The notes under the pieces: model-generated | What the model saw: the letters and a program-made list of their open reading frames with translations, nothing else | What the model was told of the DNA's origin: nothing | Database searches by the model: none | In this document: positions 1 to 6,614 of the stretch, piece by piece | Layout: every line of letters begins with the position of its first letter | Position numbering within the stretch: position 1 is the first letter of the stretch | Program-made: the position numbers and the translations under genes | DNA from: Bacteroidales bacterium | GTDB lineage: Bacteria; Bacteroidota; Bacteroidia; Bacteroidales; UBA932 | DNA length: 9,423 nucleotides | NCBI GenBank assembly: GCA_021443605.1 | Contig: JABUTQ010000229.1 | Span: 1-9,423, forward strand | Direction: 5' to 3'

Positions 1-565
1 CCACCTTGACAAACTGCACTCGTTCGGCTTTGCGGGGTTTGGCGGCGGGGGATTCGGCGGCATAGCCGAGGGCAATTACAAGGCAGATTTCGTGATGCTC
101 GCTGAAACCGAGTTTGGCGAGGATTTCAGGTTTTTCCTTGAGAGCCCGAACAGGCATTCCGAGGTTGATTGATCCGATGCCGTATGACCATGCGGCAAGG
201 CATACGTTTTCGGCCAGAAGCCCCACGTCTATATAAGATAAATCGTATGTGTCAGATGCTGCAATGAACAGATATACAGGCGCTTTATAAAGTCCGTTGA
301 GATTCTTTGAGAGATATTCCGCAGAGGCGGGGTCGTTCACTACCTTCACTTCGTAGCATTGGCGGTTCATCCCGTTGGGGGCATTGATTCCACATTCGAG
401 AATCTTGTCGAGAATCTCTGTGGGGATAGCCTTGTCTGTATATTTGCGGATGCTGCGGCGTGCCATGATGTTATCGACTACGGCATTGTCTTCCAAACTC
501 TGTCCGAAAGATGGGCAAATACTTGAAATCAAGATAATTGCAAAGATGAAATAAAAGCGTTTCAT
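1..565 (-). CDS. Nitroreductase-family FMN-dependent oxidoreductase with signal peptide (3' end cut by window edge)
   Basis: 188 codons are visible from an ATG at 565, and no stop is reached before the window edge. The reading frame carries the nitroreductase hallmarks. RRSIRKY (residues 36-42) is the N-terminal FMN-phosphate-binding motif. APNGMNRQ (62-69) is the usual AP(S/N)GxNxQ motif. A DVGLLAEN...SYGIGS block lies at 113-132, and a GY...P..KPRK segment (167-179) normally lies close to the C-terminus, so only a few residues are probably missing. Family members reduce nitro compounds, quinones or flavins with NAD(P)H; the substrate cannot be told here. Unusually for this mostly cytoplasmic family, residues 1-21 form a clear signal peptide: MKR, a hydrophobic core, then a probable signal peptidase I site SFG|QS. 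The start lies two bases after the ispG stop, so it is probably cotranscribed. No Shine-Dalgarno sequence is seen. Family call is secure; export is inferred from the leader. Confidence 0.92.
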   Translation of the reverse strand, partial: MKRFYFIFAIILISSICPSFGQSLEDNAVVDNIMARRSIRKYTDKAIPTEILDKILECGINAPNGMNRQCYEVKVVNDPASAEYLSKNLNGLYKAPVYLFIAASDTYDLSYIDVGLLAENVCLAAWSYGIGSINLGMPVRALKEKPEILAKLGFSEHHEICLVIALGYAAESPAAKPRKAERVQFVKV

Positions 566-567
566 AT

Positions 568-1872
568 CTAAAAGTTTTCTGATTTTATAAGTTCTACCAA
601 TTTTTCCACGGCAAGGTGTTGGTCGATGCCGCGCATCACCGGCTGTTTCCCTTTGTAAAGGGTGATTTTTCCACCCCCTTCCCCGACATAGCCGAAGTCG
701 GCGTCCGCCATCTCGCCCGGGCCGTTCACGATGCACCCCATCACGGCAATCTTCACTCCGGCAAAATCGGCCGTAGCCTCTTTTATCGCTTCCAGTACCG
801 ATTCAATGTCATACAAGGTTCGTCCGCAACTGGGACATGCAATGTACTCCGGCTTGGTGAAGCGCCTGCGGCACGCCTGCAAGAGGGCATCCCTGAAATA
901 CTCAATCCTCTCATGAGATACAGTTTCTCCGGCTATCTCTCCGCTCATCACAAAATCATCTGCCTTGCAATCGAGCAATGCGGGGCCAAATCTCACGGAA
1001 GCCTTTATCAAGAACTCTTCCCAACTGCAAGCAAATATATGATTGTCAAAACATTGAGAAATGCCATTACGGATTGAGTCCCCGTAATCGGCGAGCATCC
1101 TTGCTGGCGCAAGTTCATTTGCGGGATTTTCAGTGAGCGATACGCGTATTGTGTCACCGATTCCTTCGGAAAGCAAAGTGCCGATTCCCACGGCCGATTT
1201 TATCCTTCCGGTATCTCCGTTTCCGGCCTCAGTCACTCCCAAATGCAATGGGAAAACCATACATGTTTCTTCTGCCATCGTCTTGTGAAGCAGCCTATAT
1301 GCATCCACCATCACTTTAGTATTGCTTGCCTTGAGAGAAATCACTACATTGTGAAAATCAAGACGGATACACTCCCTAATCCACTCCATCACCGCCTCGC
1401 ACATCCCTTTGGGAGTATCTCCGTAGAGAGATGTTATCCGCTCCCCAAGAGATCCGTGGTTGAGCCCTATGCGGATTGCCGTGCCGTATTCTTTGCATAT
1501 CCCGACAAGGGTGGCAAATTTTTCCATTGCGACCACGTGATCTTTTGAAAAATTGCCCGGATTAATTCTCACTTTGTCTGCAATTCCGGCAGCGGCTGCA
1601 AGGGCGGCATCGGCATTGAAATGGATGTCGGCCACAAGGGGAACAGAATATCCCAATTCCCGAAGACGGGCGCGAATCTTTCCGAGCGATTCCACTTCCC
1701 TGAGCCCTTGTGTAGTGAGCCTGACAATTTGAGAACCGGCCTTTACGAGTTCAATGCATTGTGCCACAGATGCTTCGATATCGTTTGTATCTGTATTGCA
1801 CATCGATTGAATCACTATTGGGCGACCCGCTCCAATCTCTATGTTACCAACCTTGCAGATGATTTTTTCCAT
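568..1872 (-). CDS. ispG: 4-hydroxy-3-methylbut-2-en-1-yl diphosphate synthase (flavodoxin/ferredoxin), shortened plant/Bacteroidota-type form
   Basis: 434 residues. IspG (GcpE) is the [4Fe-4S] enzyme that reductively converts 2-C-methyl-D-erythritol 2,4-cyclodiphosphate into HMBPP in the cytoplasmic MEP isoprenoid pathway. The N-terminal TIM barrel (about 1-260) has IQSMCNTDT, RLTTQG, ADIHF, RINPGN, RIGLNHGS, HLGVTEAG and GIGDTIRVSL. The C-terminal iron-sulphur domain (about 343-434) carries CPSCGRT (C346, C349) and GCIVNGPGE (C380, E387), the three cysteines and glutamate that bind the cluster. Barrel and C-terminal wording (KASNT, GEMADADFGYVG) match the long three-domain lineage rather than the E. 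coli two-domain form. The insert between the domains is only about 80 residues (262-342), whereas long forms reach roughly 600 residues in total. The ATG lies one base after the stop of the outer-membrane protein gene, and no Shine-Dalgarno sequence is present. Confidence 0.97.
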   Translation of the reverse strand: MEKIICKVGNIEIGAGRPIVIQSMCNTDTNDIEASVAQCIELVKAGSQIVRLTTQGLREVESLGKIRARLRELGYSVPLVADIHFNADAALAAAAGIADKVRINPGNFSKDHVVAMEKFATLVGICKEYGTAIRIGLNHGSLGERITSLYGDTPKGMCEAVMEWIRECIRLDFHNVVISLKASNTKVMVDAYRLLHKTMAEETCMVFPLHLGVTEAGNGDTGRIKSAVGIGTLLSEGIGDTIRVSLTENPANELAPARMLADYGDSIRNGISQCFDNHIFACSWEEFLIKASVRFGPALLDCKADDFVMSGEIAGETVSHERIEYFRDALLQACRRRFTKPEYIACPSCGRTLYDIESVLEAIKEATADFAGVKIAVMGCIVNGPGEMADADFGYVGEGGGKITLYKGKQPVMRGIDQHLAVEKLVELIKSENF

Positions 1873-1873
1873 A

Positions 1874-2578
1874 TTACCATAGGTTTACAAAAACGCCTAA
1901 ACTGGCAAATATTGTGGAGGGATATGCAAACACCCAATATTGGTCGCTCAATATGTTTGCGTGGTACATCGAGCTGAGCGCAAACTTGTAATTCCCTTCC
2001 AAATGAAACTCTACCGGGCTGAAAACCACCGCGAATCCCAATCCTCCGATAAGACCGTAATCAAAACGATTGTCATATTGGTTCCAAACGCCCCCTTCGC
2101 GATCATTTTTTATCCTGTACCCGACGTATGGGCCGATATTGACAAGGAATCTGAATCTCGAGAAATTTATCCTGAATTGGGACACTGCGGAAAGTTCCAA
2201 CATTGTAAAGACATTGTCTCCCAGATTCTCAATGCTGACAGGATCTTTGTAATATTTGAACTCTCCCTGAAAACCGAATATGTCGAGCATCTTCCACAAT
2301 GAATTGTAGTATGTATAGGTGATTGACAGGCAGTTGGGGGAGCCTTGCCATTTGGTGTCCATAGATGGTGTCACCCTCGCATTGCTGAAATTGTACCCGT
2401 ATTTCACGCCGATAAGGTGGAGCGGCTTGAATTTGGGGTCATCCACCTCTTCAATCTGCTGGTGAAGAATTTCAAGCTCATTGTCAACATTGAACCACGT
2501 CGTGTCCTGTTGTGCGGCGGCAGGCCTGCAAACGGCAAGCAGCAGGAGTGTAAATAATATGATGCTGAATCGTTTCAT
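1874..2578 (-). CDS. Predicted outer-membrane beta-barrel protein, function unknown
   Basis: 234 residues. A strong signal peptide occupies residues 1-22: MKR, a leucine-rich core, then AAA|QQ as a signal peptidase I site. The mature part is rich in alternating aromatic and polar residues typical of membrane beta strands, with many Y, F, W and N/G turns, for example around HLIGVKYGYNF, SITYTYYNSL, FLVNIGPYVGYR and YGLIGGLGFAVVF. It ends in FVNLW, an aromatic C-terminus as expected for a substrate of the barrel-assembly machinery. I do not recognise a specific family beyond a small Bacteroidota OMP/porin-like barrel, probably 8 to 10 strands by length. A soluble stretch (about 23-50, acidic) precedes the first strand. 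The ATG follows immediately on the TAG stop of the Ig-like lipoprotein gene, which suggests translational coupling and a shared envelope role. No ligand or partner can be named. Confidence 0.75.
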   Translation of the reverse strand: MKRFSIILFTLLLLAVCRPAAAQQDTTWFNVDNELEILHQQIEEVDDPKFKPLHLIGVKYGYNFSNARVTPSMDTKWQGSPNCLSITYTYYNSLWKMLDIFGFQGEFKYYKDPVSIENLGDNVFTMLELSAVSQFRINFSRFRFLVNIGPYVGYRIKNDREGGVWNQYDNRFDYGLIGGLGFAVVFSPVEFHLEGNYKFALSSMYHANILSDQYWVFAYPSTIFASLGVFVNLW

Positions 2579-4339
2579 CTATAATCTAAGGTCTTGTTCC
2601 ATATCGGTCTGCTCTTCGAGTTTGATGACAGTCGTGCCGTCCGAAAGTTTGAAGAAAATCACCTTTTCAGGTTGTCTCTTCTTGAGAAAATCTCCGGTAT
2701 CGAAGATGCCGTTGCTATTTTTATCCTCTGTAATTCTGAAAGAGTATTCCCCAGCGGCAAGATAGGGGAAAATGATAGGCCCGTCAGAAGTGACAGTATA
2801 ACTCCTGAACACCTTCTTCAAATCCTTGCTTACAAGGTCGATAATATATCTGCTCGTTACTCCGCTCACATTCAGCGTGATAGAGCCGAGTTTTTCTGTA
2901 TTCGGCAGAGTGAACTCCTGCTTTATCTCTTTGCTTCGACGATTATATATGTCTTTGAATGTTCGCGGCTTTACGAGAAGCTGATATTTGTATCCCTGCT
3001 GATATGGAGTCTGTGTTCGGAGCACGTATTTCCTGAAATCGAGCGAGTCTCGATCCAGAGTGAACTCCAGCGGGCTCTCCTGGTTCTTCGGGTTGATGGC
3101 GACATACGATATCGAATCTTTGATTACTTCAATCAGCGGGTCGGGGAAGGTGAAGATGATTCCGTTTTGCTCCACGTTTTCAGGTTTGCAGTCGGTCGTG
3201 ACGTTCAAAACAGTATCGGCCTCATTTTTCTTCTTTTGTTCGTCGGTAACCTCCGGCAATCCGAGCGCGAACGACTCATCGGTAGCCACCAATTTGCCCA
3301 AAGAGTCTGTCTTATTGTAGTTTATAGAGACAAGAAGACTGTCTTCGAGCCGCTGGGAAGAGGTAATCCAGAAGGTGAGACTGTCCATCGTGGGGGTATA
3401 TTGGAGCAGCATATCGGCAGTGTCTATCCCCATTATGCTGAATGAGTTGATTACTGCATTGGGCGCACTGAACTTGAGATACCCCATTCTCCTATCGTGC
3501 CGTCCTTTGTTTTTGATGAACTGCTTTGACATAAACTCCTTGAAGAGATAGAGCGACAGCTCGGACTCCCTTTTCTGGCAGGCGAGGGTGTCTTTCATAT
3601 CGAATCCCTTGAATTCATAGATTGAATCGTTCACCACCTTGTGAGGCTCGAAGATAGAATCCAAAAATGCAATCGACTCACCTCCTTGCAGATACATATT
3701 GTTCTTGTCTTCATCGGTGAATGCTATCACTCTGTAGGGCTGCCGCTTCACGTTTCTGATTGAGAAAAATCCCCAATCGTCGGTGATGTTTGCCGCCGCG
3801 GGGAGCGAGAGCATGCAGGCGGAGTCGGAAAGGTCGTCGTACAGAGTCACGAGCACCCCTTTCACCGGTTTGAGCGTCTGGCTGTCATATATTGTTCCGG
3901 TGACATACATCGAGTCGATGGAATCGCCTGTAGAAAAGGTATATACAAGTCTCGGGGCAAGATTCCCCTCGTTGTTGTCTGCAAGGGCATCTCCGAAATC
4001 CAAGGTGTACGTGGTGTTTTCCTTAAGCGTATCCTTGAAAGTGATTATGATGTCTTTCCCTTTAATCTTGGCCGTAGGGCGTCTCTTGGTGGGAGGGGAG
4101 AGATAAATCGCATCCTGTTTCTTCACCACGGTGTATTCGTTGTATGTGAGGCTGATTTTGCCGTCAACCGTAGGGAAATTGAGCTGGTTGTTTTCCGGCA
4201 GCAACTTAATCAAGACAGGAGGAATTGTATCCTTTGGCCCGCCGCTCGGGGGGCTTGTGGTGTTTGCACAAGACTTCGACAGGATGCAGCATCCCGCGAG
4301 TGATATTATGAACAATAAGGTTATTATTTTCTCTTTCAT
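2579..4339 (-). CDS. Ig-like (SbsA/Big_5-type) domain lipoprotein of Bacteroidota, function unknown
   Basis: 586 residues from the ATG at 4339. A TTG at 4348, directly after the rel stop, would add three residues, but the ATG already gives a complete leader. The leader has a hydrophobic core and a good lipobox LAGC (C17), so the protein is probably lipidated and anchored in the envelope. After it comes the family signature SCANTTSPPSGGPKDTIPP (23-41), followed by an SbsA-like Ig domain (about 38-137, ending ...YTFSTGD). Next is a carboxypeptidase-regulatory-like beta sandwich (about 146-210, VTGTIYD...PVKGVLVTLYD). The middle (about 210-480) is beta-rich without a recognised domain. The C-terminal beta domain contains EDKNSNGIFDTGDF (538-551), a DxNxNGxxD loop of calcium-binding type. 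Proteins of this layout are widespread in Bacteroidota without an assigned role. Its stop abuts the start of the outer-membrane barrel gene, which fits an envelope pair. Confidence 0.88.
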   Translation of the reverse strand: MKEKIITLLFIISLAGCCILSKSCANTTSPPSGGPKDTIPPVLIKLLPENNQLNFPTVDGKISLTYNEYTVVKKQDAIYLSPPTKRRPTAKIKGKDIIITFKDTLKENTTYTLDFGDALADNNEGNLAPRLVYTFSTGDSIDSMYVTGTIYDSQTLKPVKGVLVTLYDDLSDSACMLSLPAAANITDDWGFFSIRNVKRQPYRVIAFTDEDKNNMYLQGGESIAFLDSIFEPHKVVNDSIYEFKGFDMKDTLACQKRESELSLYLFKEFMSKQFIKNKGRHDRRMGYLKFSAPNAVINSFSIMGIDTADMLLQYTPTMDSLTFWITSSQRLEDSLLVSINYNKTDSLGKLVATDESFALGLPEVTDEQKKKNEADTVLNVTTDCKPENVEQNGIIFTFPDPLIEVIKDSISYVAINPKNQESPLEFTLDRDSLDFRKYVLRTQTPYQQGYKYQLLVKPRTFKDIYNRRSKEIKQEFTLPNTEKLGSITLNVSGVTSRYIIDLVSKDLKKVFRSYTVTSDGPIIFPYLAAGEYSFRITEDKNSNGIFDTGDFLKKRQPEKVIFFKLSDGTTVIKLEEQTDMEQDLRL

Positions 4340-4348
4340 CTTTTTCAA

Positions 4349-6577
4349 TTAATTGACGTCGGTTCTTACCACTTTTTCTACCCCTTTGATATTCCGAATG
4401 TTGTCTATCAGTGTGTCAAGGTCGTTTGTGTTGTGTACATAAAGGTCTATGTATCCTTCGAATATCTCGTCGTGGCTCTCGATGAATATCTTCCGGATAT
4501 TTATCCCGAGCACCTGCGTGATTACCTTGGTGATGTCGTTCAATATGCCCAAACGGTCAATTCCACCTATGGAAATCCTTGCAAGATAGGACATTACGAA
4601 ATGTTTGCTCCATTTGACCGCCACAATTTTGTTGCCTAATGTAGCGGCGAGGGAATTTGCCACTTCGCAACTCTTCTTGTGTACTGTCACAGTGTTGTCA
4701 TCGTTTATGAATCCCACCACGCTGTCTCCGGGGATAGGGCTGCAACATTCGGGAATCTTGAATGACATGGTGCCGGAATCGATATCTTCCTTGAGGATAT
4801 AGTCACTCTTTTTGTCGATTGTATCTTTCTGACTTTCAGGGGTAAGTACTTTAATGCCCCACATTTGCACGCTCCTTACGGCGCGGTTGGTCTTCAGAGC
4901 CTTTTCAAGGTCGCTCAAATCTATGATTCCAAGGCCAATCTTGTCGTATAGCTCTTCCTTTCCGCTCACCTTGTAATATTCCACGAGCTTTTTTATTACG
5001 CGGGCCTTCACTGCGATATTGTATGCCTCGAGCCTGTCGTGGAGTGCCTGCATTCCTTCCTTTACGGGATCTTCAATTGTCTCCCTCAACTTGCCAATCA
5101 CGTGGTTCTTCGCCTTTGCACTTTTGAGGAATGAGAGCCATTCCAACTTTGGAGCCGCAGTGGCGGCGGTGATTATCTGTACCTGGTCTCCGTTTGCAAG
5201 TATATGATTCAGGGGAAGTAATTTCATATTGACCTTTGCTGCAATGGCAGTGTCGCCCACCTTTGTGTGGATGGCGTAGGCAAAGTCGAGGGCGGTGGCC
5301 CCTTTGGGGAGCTGTTTCGATTCTCCCTTGGGGGTGAAGACGTAGATTTCGTTTGCCAAAAGCTCTTCGTGGAAGTTGTCGAGGAATCTCAGTGCGTTCG
5401 CATCGGGATCTTCCAATATTTCCTTCACGTGCTTGAGCCAGATATCCATATTGGTATCCATCTCACTGCCAGACATTTCGCCGCCATTTTTGTATGCCCA
5501 GTGTGCGGCCACACCGCGTTCGGCGATGGAGTTCATCCTGTCCGAACGAATCTGTACCTCTATCCAGGTTCCCTCGGCCATCACGGTGAGGTGGAGCGCT
5601 TCGTATCCGTTGCTCTTGGGCTGGGTAATCCAGTCGCGTATTCTTTCGGGCTTGTAAGGGTATTCGCTGATGATTCTCGAGAAGATATGCCAGCATTGCT
5701 CCTGTTCGGTGAATCCGTGCCGTGGCTCAAAGATAATCCTCACGGCGTACATATCGTATATCTGGTCGAAGGTGACGTGTTTTGTCTCCATTTTTTTCCA
5801 TATCGAGTATGGCGTCTTCATCCTCTTGCTTATTGTGCAGCGGTAGCCGGCGTTCCTCATATTCGCCTCCAACGGAGTGACAAATCGGTCTATCAAATCC
5901 CCCCTGTCCTTGACTACGTTGGATATCTTTTCCTGAATATCGTCATATATTAGGGGCTCCTTGAATTTCAGCCAGATATTCTCCATCTCAGATTTGATGG
6001 TGTATAGACCGAGCCTATGTGCCAGAGGTATAAAGAGATACATCGTTTCACTAAGAATCTTCTCCCTCTTGTATTCGGGCATATATTCGATTGTGCGGAG
6101 GTTGTGGAGCCTGTCTGCCAGTTTTATGAGCACTATGCGGGCGTCGTCGTTCAGAGTGAGGAGGATTCTCTTGAAGTTCTCTGCCTGGAGGCTTTTTACC
6201 TCTTTTTTGTTGTCGTTGTCGAGGGCGGTCTTGATTTTTGTCAGACCATCCACCAATATGGCAATTCTGTCTCCGAAATATTGGCGTATGTCGTCAACGG
6301 TGTAGTCGGTGTCTTCAACTACGTCATGAAGGAGGGCGGCGCAGATGGATTTGCATCCGAGACCGATTTCAAGCACCACGATTTTTGCCACGGCGATGGG
6401 GTGGAGGATATATGGCTCCCCCGAGCGGCGCCTGACGTCCTTGTGCGCTTCGTTCGCGAACTCGAAAGCCTTGAGCACGAGCTCGTATTGTTCCTGGTCG
6501 GCGCACCTCTTGAGGCTGGCCATCCTAAGGCCGTCAAATTCTTTTTGGATAAGTTCCTCGTCCTGCGTGGTAAACAT
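4349..6577 (-). CDS. rel: Bifunctional (p)ppGpp synthetase/hydrolase (RelA/SpoT homologue, long Rel)
   Basis: 742 residues, full length for the family. Rel makes the alarmone (p)ppGpp from ATP and GDP/GTP during starvation and degrades it otherwise, acting in the cytoplasm and on ribosomes. The hydrolase HD domain looks intact, with the metal ligands H59, H84-D85 and D155 and the catalytic ED pair E88-D89 in HDVVEDT. The synthetase domain also looks intact: RMKTPYSIWKKM (252-263), YDMYAVRI with D275, QPKSNGYEALHL (319-330) and WIEVQIRS with E340. The regulatory half follows. It has a TGS domain (about 408-470, IYVFTPKG), a helical region (about 480-600), a zinc-finger module with C611, C612, H633 and C637, and an ACT domain (about 665-738). 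Both catalytic centres being complete argues for a bifunctional Rel rather than a one-activity RelA or SpoT. The ATG is backed by a canonical Shine-Dalgarno sequence. The gene sits 37 bases after hydG. Confidence 0.98.
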   Translation of the reverse strand: MFTTQDEELIQKEFDGLRMASLKRCADQEQYELVLKAFEFANEAHKDVRRRSGEPYILHPIAVAKIVVLEIGLGCKSICAALLHDVVEDTDYTVDDIRQYFGDRIAILVDGLTKIKTALDNDNKKEVKSLQAENFKRILLTLNDDARIVLIKLADRLHNLRTIEYMPEYKREKILSETMYLFIPLAHRLGLYTIKSEMENIWLKFKEPLIYDDIQEKISNVVKDRGDLIDRFVTPLEANMRNAGYRCTISKRMKTPYSIWKKMETKHVTFDQIYDMYAVRIIFEPRHGFTEQEQCWHIFSRIISEYPYKPERIRDWITQPKSNGYEALHLTVMAEGTWIEVQIRSDRMNSIAERGVAAHWAYKNGGEMSGSEMDTNMDIWLKHVKEILEDPDANALRFLDNFHEELLANEIYVFTPKGESKQLPKGATALDFAYAIHTKVGDTAIAAKVNMKLLPLNHILANGDQVQIITAATAAPKLEWLSFLKSAKAKNHVIGKLRETIEDPVKEGMQALHDRLEAYNIAVKARVIKKLVEYYKVSGKEELYDKIGLGIIDLSDLEKALKTNRAVRSVQMWGIKVLTPESQKDTIDKKSDYILKEDIDSGTMSFKIPECCSPIPGDSVVGFINDDNTVTVHKKSCEVANSLAATLGNKIVAVKWSKHFVMSYLARISIGGIDRLGILNDITKVITQVLGINIRKIFIESHDEIFEGYIDLYVHNTNDLDTLIDNIRNIKGVEKVVRTDVN

Positions 6578-6584
6578 TGAATTT

Positions 6585-6591
6585 CCTCCTT
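6585..6591 (-). promoter_or_regulatory. Canonical Shine-Dalgarno sequence for rel
   Basis: On the minus strand AAGGAGG stands seven bases before the rel ATG, a perfect match to the anti-Shine-Dalgarno core of 16S rRNA. It fixes the rel start at 6577. None of the other five gene starts in the window has anything comparable, and Bacteroidota genes generally do not use such sequences. Confidence 0.88.
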
Positions 6592-6614
6592 AAATTGTTT
6601 ATTGTCAGTCTGTT

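Noticed and set aside
1032..1039. Minus-strand TATATTTG resembling the Bacteroidota -7 promoter box (TAnnTTTG)
   Set aside because: It is inside ispG, no TTTG -33 box lies at the proper distance upstream, and a promoter here would have to serve the nitroreductase gene from deep within ispG.
2594..3445. Long plus-strand open frame of 283 codons opposite the Ig-like lipoprotein gene
   Set aside because: It lies wholly antisense to a gene with clear family signatures, shows no recognisable domain, and reads as a by-product of the opposite strand's codon use.
5267..5953. Plus-strand open frame of 228 codons opposite rel, and another at 6017-6580
   Set aside because: Both are antisense to the highly conserved catalytic and TGS parts of Rel. 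Their products are low in recognisable motifs, so they are shadows of the real gene.
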